From positions 1 to 55,440 of the forward strand of contig JANNRW010000143.1 in the NCBI GenBank assembly GCA_031401815.1: a stretch of 55,440 nucleotides of DNA, in the 5' to 3' direction. Below are positions 17,604 to 25,305 of this stretch, piece after piece. Both the position numbers and the translations under genes were made by a program. Position 1 is the stretch's first letter. Every line of letters begins with the position of its first letter. This DNA comes from JANNRW01 sp031401815. Its GTDB lineage: Bacteria > Desulfobacterota > Desulfuromonadia > Geobacterales > DSM-12255. The notes under the pieces were generated by a model. That model saw only the letters and a list, made by a program, of their open reading frames with translations. It made no database searches and was not told where the DNA came from.

Positions 17604-18239
17604 TCAAAACAGCGCCTTCACCAGCTCCAGCGCTTCGGCATTAACCTCTTCTACCGGCCTGGCGGCTGAAGCATCAACCCGCTTGCCATTCCAGCGGGTA
17701 AGCTCTCGCAGATAGAACTCCCGCTGCTGCTTATAGTAATCCATGCCACCTTCGTGATGGATCTGGAGGATATCCTCGATCCTCTCAAAGGCAACTTCCA
17801 GCGACACGTCACAAAAGATGGTAAGATCCGGATAGATCTCATCCTCGAAAAGGAAGCCCCGGGAAATCTTATCCAGATGCCGCAACACATCGAACTGACG
17901 GGTATGGCCCTGTAACCAGGCATTTGCCAGGGAGGACATGCTCGACTGCTTGCAGAGAACTATTTTGTCCTCAGCAAGTGCCGGGCGGACAATCTTCGTG
18001 AATATCTCCGCCCGGACAGCCGCTTCGAAGAAAAAATCAGCGCGGGCATCTTCACCAAAAGGCCAATTCAGTAAATTAGTAATCCCGAGTTCCTTTGCCC
18101 GACCGGAATCGGGATTCGAACATTCGACAACATTATAGCCAAGATCAACCAGAGCTTTGTGCAGTGCGACAATGGTTGACTTAACCTTTTGCCCGGAGCC
18201 GCTGATCCCCTCGATAACGATAAATTTTCCTTTTCTCAC
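17604..18239 (-). CDS. thymidylate-kinase-like P-loop protein with altered active site
   Basis: The 211-residue protein aligns by eye with dTMP kinases: FIVIEGISGSG at the N-terminus, RAEIFTKIVRPALAEDKIVLC in the middle, and PDLTIFCDVSLEVAFERI toward the end. Two catalytic features are changed. The P-loop, normally GxDGSGKST, reads GISGSGQKVKST, so the lysine position is Gln and three residues are inserted. The DR(Y/F) motif that normally follows the IC/VLC strand reads CKQSS. It starts at GTG 18239 with AGGAGG five bases upstream. It lies between the biotin carboxylase and the mutase, the place where a P-loop G-protein chaperone (MeaB/ArgK) is often found. Repurposing as an accessory factor is inference; it is unlikely to be the main dTMP kinase. 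Confidence 0.75.
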   Translation of the reverse strand: MRKGKFIVIEGISGSGQKVKSTIVALHKALVDLGYNVVECSNPDSGRAKELGITNLLNWPFGEDARADFFFEAAVRAEIFTKIVRPALAEDKIVLCKQSSMSSLANAWLQGHTRQFDVLRHLDKISRGFLFEDEIYPDLTIFCDVSLEVAFERIEDILQIHHEGGMDYYKQQREFYLRELTRWNGKRVDASAARPVEEVNAEALELVKALF

Positions 18240-18278
18240 TGTATCCTCCTGGACGGTTGTATGATCTGTAACTCAAGC

Positions 18279-18321
18279 AAACCGACTGACCTCGCCTTTT
18301 TTTGGCAGGGTCAGTCGGTTG
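18279..18321. other. hairpin between the carboxylase and kinase-like genes
   Basis: AACCGACTGAC (18280-18290) and GTCAGTCGGTT (18310-18320) form an 11-base stem. A nested GCC/GGC pair encloses a T-run. It lies in the 281-base gap that also contains element C, and it could stabilise or process the operon mRNA. The terminator fit is poor because no T-run follows the stem. Confidence 0.45.
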
Positions 18322-18356
18322 AACAACTATCTTGTCCGGCTGGAGCCCATTGCTGG

Positions 18357-18524
18357 CTAGGAGGCTGTCGGACTTAGAATAAATCAGCTGCAAATCCGTC
18401 TGAACGGTTCATATTTCGCCGCTTTCTTGGTCAATAGAACAACTATTGACCTTCAAAATCGACAAAATCTGCCCTCGCCCAGTCGAATTTTCGCTTTGAT
18501 TTCCTAAGTCCGACAGACTCCTAG
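18357..18524. repeat. palindromic element C with 21-base terminal inverted repeats
   Basis: The 168-base element begins CTAGGAGGCTGTCGGACTTA (18357 on) and ends with its reverse complement at 18504-18524, with one mismatch in 21. Inside is a second perfect inverted repeat, GGTCAATAG / CTATTGACC, about a 5-base loop. It looks like a MITE whose parent insertion sequence is not in the window. Its right end (CTAG) contains the stop codon of the biotin carboxylase gene. Confidence 0.8.
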
Positions 18525-21400
18525 AGAACTGCCTTCAGATACTCGGCGGTCTTCTCTCTTTTCTCGGTTTCGACCACTTTCGGGTCAACTTCAACAAACT
18601 TCTCGTCCGGGGTAACCTTGAAAAGCGGCTGCCCTTTCTGCACAATACTGCCGTCAGCTCCCTGCATGATGACCTTGTCGATGGTACCTGAAAAGGTGGC
18701 CCTGACAGTGTTGAACATTTTCATAACTTCTATTATATAGAGTGCCTGGCCTTTTTCAAAGTGCATCCCCTCGGTTATAAATGGTGGCAGTCCGGGGCCT
18801 TCCTGACCATAGTACATGCCACCGCAGATGGAAACAATCTCGTCTGCCTTGGTTGTAGGGGGAGGCACCAGCACCTTCTTCATCCTCACCTGCAACTCGG
18901 TGTCGTTGAGATAATCAGGTATGGTAACCTCAAGATCTTCTTCTATCTTGAAGTCCCAGAACTTAAGGTTGCATGCAAGGACATAGAGTATCCCAAGCAG
19001 TTCAAGGCCGGCTTCAAAGCCGACATGGGCAGACTGGATCTGTGACCATTCGTCCGCACTGAACCCGCCCTGTGGCTTTTCCTTGTTAATAACAGCAGAC
19101 AGTTTGTCGAATTCGTGCATGTCGAGTTTGAACTTCTCTGACAGTGTCGAGTAGAAGCGCAGACCTTTCTGCAGCAGCTCGTTGTCATGACTCCAGATAA
19201 CCTCGGCGGCAGGAGATTTCGGGTCGAATGACATATTCAGGTACTCGTAGGTATCTGCAAGTATCACAAACGGATTGTCGCGCAGCACAATCTTTCCTTT
19301 TTCAACTCCAAAACTGTTTCTGTTCCGTGAGAGCCAACCGGACAGCAGATGTGGATCTTCCAGCAGTTTGTCCATCGGGCGAGTAACCAGCGTCCCCTTG
19401 CGATCAATAATTGCCGACATATCCTTGCCCGGCTTTGGGTCTTCCGGGAACTGCTCTGCCATCTTCTTTGCATAGGCCTTCTTCATCTGAATGAATGCAT
19501 AGACTGTATCTATTTTAGAGGCCTCTTCCTTCAGCAACCCCATCAGAGTAAGGTACGGCACGACAAAGCGGGTTGTCGGTTTCGCCATGACGTTCTGGCC
19601 AATGAACCAGTTGACCAGTCCGTAGTGAAATTCGAGGTTAGTTGCCATGTCAACGCCGCGCAGTGTGGTCTTGCCGAGAACCTTTGAGAGATGAAGGTAG
19701 CTGTCAAGCCGATCTTCACCCTTTGTCAGCAGCAGTGCGATGTTGGAGTCATAAGCCCCTGCAACCTTGTAGCGCATGAACATGCCGGTATCAGGATTGA
19801 CCAGGCTGATTCCCTGGTCATCGCGAATCTCACCTTCGATCGGTTTGGACCAGAATCGGATCATGCCGCCGGCGTGGGGTGAAAGTGAGCTGTCAGTCGC
19901 ATTAAGGCGCGCCTCTGCTGCTGCGGCGAAGCGGGGAATTCTCTCGGGTTTGGGCAGACGTTTTTTATGGCGGGCAAGCAGAGCCATCGCTTCAACCAGT
20001 GACTCCACGATGAAGAAATCGTTTTTGTCCTTCGGATTGGTGAACTTGAGGGAGTAGCAGAGTTCGGAAACACGGTGCTCTACCTGGATCCGGGTGTTCA
20101 CCTCCATAAAGAAGTAGCGGTCACGGTCGACTATACACTCAAAAGTTGAAGCAGAGTCCAGACCTACGGCGACACCGAACTTGGTGGAGTCCTCCTCCAT
20201 TCTTTTCAGAACCTTGAGATCGCTCTCAAGTGCCTTTACTTCGGCCTTTTTCCCTGCTTTTTTAGCCTTCTCGATGGCAAGGGCAAGACTTTCCTGCGTC
20301 ACGGATATTTCCAGCAGTTTCTGCTCGTGCATCTGCAGCGAGCAGTCGCGACCGCCGAGTGACACACACCATTCCCCGTTACCGACAAGCTGAATCTCGT
20401 TATGACGGGTCTGCTCTATGTTCAGCTCGACAAGAACGTTCTTGTTATCGCCGACACCGTTAGCCTTCACTTCGTTCAGAATCTCGCGGACAAGGGTCGG
20501 GGTCTCTTCGGCGGCATCCCTGATCTGCTTCTCAGTCGCATTTTTCAGAGGCAGGAGTGATGCTCCAAGGATCCTCTGACCCTTACCACCGCCGCCGCCG
20601 ATCGCCTTAAGACGGATTCGGCTTTGCGGATACTCCTTGAACATGGCAATTACTTCAACCTGTACCTGAGCGGAAAGTTCATCGATAGTATAAAGATCAA
20701 GTCCTTTTTCGTATGAGGCATATAGAATTTTGTCTGCAAGATCCTCAAGCGAGAGTTTTTTGTCATCAAGAATTTTGGCATCAATTGCAATCCCGTGAGC
20801 TTTAACCAATCCGAGGAGTTTGTCGCGGCTGCCGTATTTCGTGACCATAGTTCTGGCAGTAACGTTGTTGATACCCGGTGTCACGCTGACCCCTACCTGA
20901 AGGGCGGTACGCTTTGCTTCATCTTTCTTGCCGGCATCTGCCTGGGTGCGTGAATTCGGTCCGATGAATTTAAGGCCGGCCTTTTCGATTGAAGCAACAA
21001 ACTCTTCGTCCTCGGCCATAAAACCGTAACCGGCAAAGATAGAATCATAGCCGTTATCATGAGCAATCTGAATGATCTGCCCGATTCGCTCGACGCGCTC
21101 TTCCTTGCTGGCGCCGGTGTAGTCGGGCACGCGGTGAACGCGAGTCGAATCCGTAAGTTGACGCAGTTCCGGAGCAAGGGCGTTGGCATAAACAATGGAG
21201 TCTTTTTCAGAAAGGAGGATGCCGAAGTGGCTCATTCCCATCTCTTCGAAAACATCCATCGCCTCTTTTCTGATCGGGCCGCGGCAGACAATCAGCGGCT
21301 TGAGATCTTCGCTGGCAAAGGAGCGAACCCACTCAGAGTCGGATTTTCCCAACCTGCGGTCACGGTGAATCAGTGGATTATTCATGTAGAGGTCGTTCAT
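18521..21400 (-). CDS. acyl-CoA carboxylase, biotin carboxylase-BCCP subunit
   Basis: This 959-residue subunit uses ATP and bicarbonate to carboxylate its own biotin for transfer to an acyl-CoA, most likely propionyl-CoA given the operon. The N-terminal lobe is divergent (LKPLIVCRGPIRKEAM). The ATP-grasp glycine loop RLKAIGGGGGKGQRIL, the SLGGRDCSLQMHEQKL segment and YFMEVNTRIQVEHRVSEL are plain. A long helical linker follows. The last 90 residues form a biotinyl domain with the modification site EVMKM (IIEVMKMFNTVRA). This is longer and more divergent than usual AccC/PccA proteins. The stop codon TAG lies within the end of palindromic element C. The carboxyltransferase gene is 120 bases upstream across another repeat. 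Confidence 0.9.
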   Translation of the reverse strand: MNDLYMNNPLIHRDRRLGKSDSEWVRSFASEDLKPLIVCRGPIRKEAMDVFEEMGMSHFGILLSEKDSIVYANALAPELRQLTDSTRVHRVPDYTGASKEERVERIGQIIQIAHDNGYDSIFAGYGFMAEDEEFVASIEKAGLKFIGPNSRTQADAGKKDEAKRTALQVGVSVTPGINNVTARTMVTKYGSRDKLLGLVKAHGIAIDAKILDDKKLSLEDLADKILYASYEKGLDLYTIDELSAQVQVEVIAMFKEYPQSRIRLKAIGGGGGKGQRILGASLLPLKNATEKQIRDAAEETPTLVREILNEVKANGVGDNKNVLVELNIEQTRHNEIQLVGNGEWCVSLGGRDCSLQMHEQKLLEISVTQESLALAIEKAKKAGKKAEVKALESDLKVLKRMEEDSTKFGVAVGLDSASTFECIVDRDRYFFMEVNTRIQVEHRVSELCYSLKFTNPKDKNDFFIVESLVEAMALLARHKKRLPKPERIPRFAAAAEARLNATDSSLSPHAGGMIRFWSKPIEGEIRDDQGISLVNPDTGMFMRYKVAGAYDSNIALLLTKGEDRLDSYLHLSKVLGKTTLRGVDMATNLEFHYGLVNWFIGQNVMAKPTTRFVVPYLTLMGLLKEEASKIDTVYAFIQMKKAYAKKMAEQFPEDPKPGKDMSAIIDRKGTLVTRPMDKLLEDPHLLSGWLSRNRNSFGVEKGKIVLRDNPFVILADTYEYLNMSFDPKSPAAEVIWSHDNELLQKGLRFYSTLSEKFKLDMHEFDKLSAVINKEKPQGGFSADEWSQIQSAHVGFEAGLELLGILYVLACNLKFWDFKIEEDLEVTIPDYLNDTELQVRMKKVLVPPPTTKADEIVSICGGMYYGQEGPGLPPFITEGMHFEKGQALYIIEVMKMFNTVRATFSGTIDKVIMQGADGSIVQKGQPLFKVTPDEKFVEVDPKVVETEKREKTAEYLKAVL

Positions 21401-21438
21401 TGGTCACTATCTCCAAATTGATTTTTATATACCTATAA

Positions 21439-21514
21439 GTATTCAGGAGTCAGGAGTCAGGAGTCAGTATAAATACGGGTTCATGCTGACCCCTGAATAC
21501 TGAATACTGACTAC
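21439..21514. repeat. palindrome with AGTCAGG heptamers, second locus
   Basis: GTATTCAGGAGTCAG with three heptamer units on the left pairs with CTGACCCCTGAATAC on the right (21486-21500), and a few further partial copies follow. It fills the gap between the carboxyltransferase stop and the biotin carboxylase start. Related to 10850-11005. Confidence 0.7.
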
Positions 21515-21519
21515 TTTTT

Positions 21520-23238
21520 CTAGTGAAATTCCCTCTGCACACCACCCATGGGACCGGGCTTGTAGTGACGGAGAAGGAAGTTCATGTTTTCACCAAGAAC
21601 CTTGCGCAGGTCAGTCGGCATGACTATCGCAGAGATTGAACCGAGGGCAAGGCCTTCTTTCGGGTTCATAAGCTCTTTTTCGTAGCGAAGGTTAAGGGCG
21701 CCTTCCTGAGCCTTAAGCCACTCTGCAGCCTCTTTCTCGGCGTCTTTTTTGGCAGCAGCACCGTCCATGCCGGCAGCGGTTCGCTCCGCAGCACCTTTCT
21801 TGACCATATCCGCAGCAGTAGCACGCATCTTGCGTACTTCATCCTTATAGACAAACTCTTTACCGGCAGGTCCCATAACCGCAAGACGTGTTGTCGGCAG
21901 GGCAAGAACAAGGTCTGCACCGGTCGGATAGTTATTGAAGGAGGCATAAGCACCGCCGTAGGCGTTGCGCAGGATCAGCAGGATCCGCGGGGTACGGACA
22001 TCAACTATGGAGTCAAGCATTGAACGGCCTGCCTGAACAATGCCGCGTGCTTCCTGTTCACGACCGGGGAGGAACCCGGTCGTGTCTTCCATGAAGATGA
22101 TCGGAATATTGTAAATATTGCAGAAGCGGACAAACCGGGCGATTTTGACAGCAGAGTCACAGTCTATCTGCCCCGAAGAAATTGCCGAGTTATTTGCAAC
22201 AAAGCCGACCACGTTCCCGCCAAGACGGCCAAAGGCAGTGATGACCTCTTTGGCACGATCCGGTTGCAGTTCGAAGTAGTCACCATGGTCACATATCTGC
22301 TGAATGATGATGGAAACATCAAACGGGGTATTGAATCCTGTCGGCGAGTTGAACGCTTTTTTAAGAAGAGTATTGATCTCCCAGGTCTTCCGGTCGAGAG
22401 GATCACTGGTCTCCTGAAAAGGAGCGGCAACGCTGTTATTGTCAGGCAGGTAGGAGAGCAGCCGGACTGCCGTGCGCAGCGCGGCGACTTCATCGGTAAC
22501 GGTAAGGTCGGCAACGCCGGATTTACCGTGAACCTTCGGGCCACCAAGCTCTTCCGGAGTTACATCCTCACCCAGAACTGATTTTACAACACCGGGGCCG
22601 GTGAGCCCGAAGAAAGTGTCATTAGGTTGAATGACAAAACTTCCCTGCCGTGGCAGATAACTGCCGCCGCCGGCATTGAAGCCGAACATGCACATGATTG
22701 ACGGGACGACGCCGCTCATCTTGCGCAGTGCGGTAAAAGCTTCGGCATAACCGTCAAGTCCGCCGACCCCGGCAGGGACGAAAGCGCCAGCCGAATCGTT
22801 CATGCCGATAACCGGTATGCCCTTGGCAGCAGCCAGATTAAAGAGCTTGGCAAGTTTGCTGCCGTTTGTTGCATCTATAGAGCCGGCGCGGACCGTGAAG
22901 TCATGCCCGTAGACAGCGACATCACGACCACCGATATTCAGGATCGCAGTAACAAGTGATGCGCCGTCAAGATTCTTTCCCCAGTTCTGGTAAAGAACAT
23001 TCGGCGCTTCTCCGGAAAGGACAGAAAGACGCTCCCAAACGGTCATACGCTTCTTGAAGTGCTGTTTTTCGATCTGATCGATCTTGACCGACTTGATCGG
23101 CCGCTGAATGAGGTCATAGCCCTCTTTCATAGCCTCTTCATAGCCGCCGGTTATCCTGGAGATTTCCCCCGGGATCGTAAATTCAACTTTCTCGGTGGGA
23201 TCAAACGGGTTTTTAAGCGAAGGTTTCACAGCTTGCAT
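21520..23238 (-). CDS. acyl-CoA carboxylase, carboxyltransferase subunit
   Basis: This subunit moves the carboxyl group from carboxybiotin to the acyl-CoA; with the neighbouring mutase and epimerase the natural substrate is propionyl-CoA, giving (S)-methylmalonyl-CoA. The 572-residue protein has both crotonase-like halves. The N-half includes RDVAVYGHDFTVRAGSI and PVIGMNDSAGAFVPAGVGGL, with a glycine-rich oxyanion region GFNAGGGSYLP. The C-half includes GFLPGREQEARGIVQAGRSML and ILLILRNAYGGAYASFNN. An alanine/lysine-rich insertion (about residues 480-510) precedes the end. I chose the ATG at 23238, with GGAG six bases upstream. It follows the XRE-cupin regulator by 52 bases. Confidence 0.92.
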   Translation of the reverse strand: MQAVKPSLKNPFDPTEKVEFTIPGEISRITGGYEEAMKEGYDLIQRPIKSVKIDQIEKQHFKKRMTVWERLSVLSGEAPNVLYQNWGKNLDGASLVTAILNIGGRDVAVYGHDFTVRAGSIDATNGSKLAKLFNLAAAKGIPVIGMNDSAGAFVPAGVGGLDGYAEAFTALRKMSGVVPSIMCMFGFNAGGGSYLPRQGSFVIQPNDTFFGLTGPGVVKSVLGEDVTPEELGGPKVHGKSGVADLTVTDEVAALRTAVRLLSYLPDNNSVAAPFQETSDPLDRKTWEINTLLKKAFNSPTGFNTPFDVSIIIQQICDHGDYFELQPDRAKEVITAFGRLGGNVVGFVANNSAISSGQIDCDSAVKIARFVRFCNIYNIPIIFMEDTTGFLPGREQEARGIVQAGRSMLDSIVDVRTPRILLILRNAYGGAYASFNNYPTGADLVLALPTTRLAVMGPAGKEFVYKDEVRKMRATAADMVKKGAAERTAAGMDGAAAKKDAEKEAAEWLKAQEGALNLRYEKELMNPKEGLALGSISAIVMPTDLRKVLGENMNFLLRHYKPGPMGGVQREFH

Positions 23239-23290
23239 AGACATCTCCACCATCCTTCCTATCATTGGTTTGATAACTGCTTTATATATG

Positions 23291-23854
23291 TTACCTGGTA
23301 ACTACGGCTAGCACTCTGACTTCCTGGCCATCCTTCGAGAGGAGACGATGCCGCAAAGAAGAGTCGAAATAGACACAATCCTCTTCCTCAAGAGTTATTC
23401 TTTGATCTTCAAGTAAAAGTTCGGCTGTTCCTTTCATCACATACAGAAACTCTTCACCGTCGTGACTGTAGGTATTTTCTTCTGCCACCTTTTCAGTTAC
23501 AGATAACAGAAACGGCTCCATTTTCTTGTTCTGCTTTCTGAAGGAGAGCGATTCGTAAGAGTAACCCTGGCTGGTTCCAGCCCGGGAAATTACTCTGGGA
23601 ATCAGTTTGCGCTCACTTCTTCTTACTACCTCATAACGACACTCCTCCTCGTCTTCTGTAAAAAAGAGCCCGATTTTTACATCAAAGAACTTGGCGATTC
23701 TTGAGAGTGTAGCAATAGGGGGAGAGACATTGTTATTTTCAATCTGGGAGATAAGTGCTGGTGAAAAGCCGGTCTCTCTGGCAACGGCCTGAAGAGTGAG
23801 CTTTTTTGCAAGACGAAGTCTTTTTATCTTGGCACCGATATTATATTCGCTCAT
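23291..23854 (-). CDS. XRE-family regulator with C-terminal cupin domain
   Basis: This 187-residue transcription factor has an N-terminal helix-turn-helix (AKIKRLRLAKKLTLQAVARETGFSPALISQIENN, residues about 8-42) and a C-terminal cupin barrel (YSHDGEEFLYVMKGTAELLLEDQRITLEEEDCVYFDSSLRH). This architecture is common in repressors that sense a small metabolite in the cupin. It is the first gene of the carboxylase-mutase operon with a strong promoter just upstream, so autoregulation and control of propionate/methylmalonyl-CoA metabolism are likely; this is inference. The ATG at 23854 has an AGGGGA site; an in-frame TTG precedes it. Confidence 0.9.
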   Translation of the reverse strand: MSEYNIGAKIKRLRLAKKLTLQAVARETGFSPALISQIENNNVSPPIATLSRIAKFFDVKIGLFFTEDEEECRYEVVRRSERKLIPRVISRAGTSQGYSYESLSFRKQNKKMEPFLLSVTEKVAEENTYSHDGEEFLYVMKGTAELLLEDQRITLEEEDCVYFDSSLRHRLLSKDGQEVRVLAVVTR

Positions 23855-23896
23855 CAAATCCCCTGCTGAAAAATAATTCTGTTTTCGTGGGTGTTG

Positions 23897-23924
23897 TGTA
23901 TACGAATAAGAGTTACATTGTCAA
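23897..23924 (-). promoter_or_regulatory. promoter of the methylmalonyl-CoA operon
   Basis: On the minus strand, TTGACA (23919-23924) and TATACA (23897-23902) are separated by 16 bases. It lies 43 bases upstream of the regulator gene and is the only good promoter seen ahead of the operon. Confidence 0.6.
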
Positions 23925-24040
23925 TAAAAATTATTTAGTTGCGGCAAAATCCGGGGCAGTTTTGTCAGGAGTAAAGCTTGTTTGCGTTTGTCAACGAGGA
24001 AGGTGTTTCATGTCGGCAAAAAAAGGTGCGGGGAGATGGA

Positions 24041-24075
24041 AACTACAGCTTCACCTTGATGGCGAAGCTGTAGTT
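24041..24075 (-). terminator. hairpin overlapping the end of the small exported protein gene
   Basis: AACTACAGCTTCACC and GGCGAAGCTGTAGTT form a 15-base stem with one mismatch and a 5-base loop. The stop codon of the minus-strand gene (24051-24053) is inside it. No immediate T-run follows, so it may be a rho-independent terminator or a 3' stabiliser. Confidence 0.5.
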
Positions 24076-24395
24076 GAATCCTTTGTCCTGGTTTCCAGCA
24101 TATAGGCAAAGAGATTGCGGCACATCTGGAGCCGCTTCAAGTAGATTTTTCGAGGGGTTGCCTCCAGCTGCTCAATCTGAGGCTTCAGGCGGTCGCAGCG
24201 CTCCAGACTCTTTTTAAGCTCTTCAACCCCCATATTCATTGCATTCTCAGTCTGACTGCAAACCAGTTCAAACTCTTCTTTCCATGGTTCATCAGCTGCA
24301 TATGCAGAAGACGGAGCGATAGTGAGAGAGATCAAAGTTGCAAAGTTAATCATAAATGCAATTAACAGCAGAGTAGAGTAACGGCAGATCTTCAC
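24051..24395 (-). CDS. small exported protein next to cytochromes
   Basis: This is a protein of about 114 residues with a signal peptide (VKICRYSTLLLIAFMINFATL, cleavage near SSAYA-ADEP). The mature part is a short helical domain with four Cys residues (ELVCSQTENAMN, KKSLERCDRLKPQIEQ, KRLQMCRNLFAYML plus the leader Cys). I do not recognise the family. The GTG at 24395 overlaps the cytochrome stop (GTGA), with an AGGGAGGAG site just ahead, so it is translationally coupled to the hexaheme cytochrome. A periplasmic partner of the cytochrome is plausible but unproven. Confidence 0.7.
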   Translation of the reverse strand: MKICRYSTLLLIAFMINFATLISLTIAPSSAYAADEPWKEEFELVCSQTENAMNMGVEELKKSLERCDRLKPQIEQLEATPRKIYLKRLQMCRNLFAYMLETRTKDSTTASPSR

Positions 24396-25210
24396 TGCTC
24401 CTCCCTCATTGCCGGGTGACATCGTCGGCACTCATCCATCGGAAAGGCAACAGTCATATGACAGACTCCGCAGTAGTTGCCTTTGAGTATTTCCGCCATT
24501 GAAAAGTGTGTCCCTTTCTTTTTGATGTTGAAAATATCCGGATGACAGTTGTCGCAATCCAGCCAGGCAGCATGCGCCTTGTGAGGGAAAATGGCTGGAG
24601 GAATTATGGACATCTCCGCCTCCAGAAGCAACTCCTTGTCAAATTTCATGTCCTGGGATTTTTTTTTGATATATGATTCAGGCTTGATCAGTTTGCGTTC
24701 AACAGCTTCAGTCCAGTGGATACCATTGCCGGTCATGGTCATAGGGAGTGCCCTGGCAAGAAGAAGATCTTCAAACTTTTTACTGCTGTAGTTGAAATCG
24801 CCGTTGTGACATTTTTCACAATTACCGTTATGGCGAAAGGCTATCTTGCCGTTGTGACAGGCACCACAGAACTTCCCGCTCCGATTTGCACGCTCGGTAA
24901 TCTCCGTAGTGCCGCTCTTCATCTGAAAATCCAGTTCACCATGACATACGCGACAGGTATATTTTTCGCGATGAAGCCAGTGAGAAAAGGTTACAGCCTG
25001 TTGTCCGTTTCTGGTCGAAGTTCTGTCCAGAAGCAAGTTGCCATACTCTTCGCGAGGCGGAGGCGCTGGAAGATTGAAATTGGCAAAACTATCGGTTACA
25101 TGCAAAACCGTTAAAAAAAATAAAATTGATGCGCTCGAAAAAAGTCTTTTCCCCCTCCCTTGACGGGAGGGGGTCAGGGGGTGGGTGAAGTTGCAACATG
25201 CTGTTATCAT
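24392..25210 (-). CDS. hexaheme c-type cytochrome, N-terminus from a repeat element
   Basis: This is a periplasmic multiheme cytochrome with six CxxCH sites: CRVCH, CGACH, CEKCH, CDNCH, CGVCH and CRRCH. Conserved extra His residues (FSHWLHREKY, FPHKAHAAW) could be distal ligands, as in the cytochrome c3/c7 group. It is a paralogue of the next gene upstream (25306-26130), sharing the heme order and the CHPDIF segment. The first 21 or so codons, including the ATG, are encoded by palindromic element A copy 2. That element also supplies the basic residues before the hydrophobic stretch SASILFFLTVLHVTDSFA. Without it no ATG is available, so either the element rebuilt the gene start or a non-standard codon is used. 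Role: electron transfer in the periplasm, partner unknown. Confidence 0.85.
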   Translation of the reverse strand: MITACCNFTHPLTPSRQGRGKRLFSSASILFFLTVLHVTDSFANFNLPAPPPREEYGNLLLDRTSTRNGQQAVTFSHWLHREKYTCRVCHGELDFQMKSGTTEITERANRSGKFCGACHNGKIAFRHNGNCEKCHNGDFNYSSKKFEDLLLARALPMTMTGNGIHWTEAVERKLIKPESYIKKKSQDMKFDKELLLEAEMSIIPPAIFPHKAHAAWLDCDNCHPDIFNIKKKGTHFSMAEILKGNYCGVCHMTVAFPMDECRRCHPAMREEQ

Positions 25211-25285
25211 GGCATCTTCCCCCCCACCCTAACCCTCCCCCGCCAGGGGGGAGGGGACTTTATTTTGAGAATTTGCGAATTCATC
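25128..25285. repeat. palindromic element A, copy 2
   Basis: This 158-base copy has ends GATGCGCTCG and TTGCGAATTCATC. The internal C/G-rich arms are nearly identical to copy 3 (30926-31082). It sits between the two cytochrome genes and includes the start codon of the downstream one. Confidence 0.85.
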
Positions 25286-25305
25286 AAAATTACCGGCCAG
25301 TACAT

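Noticed and set aside
23806..24105. Plus-strand frame between the regulator and the small exported protein
   Set aside because: Low-complexity translation, no good start, and it overlaps the operon promoter and a hairpin.
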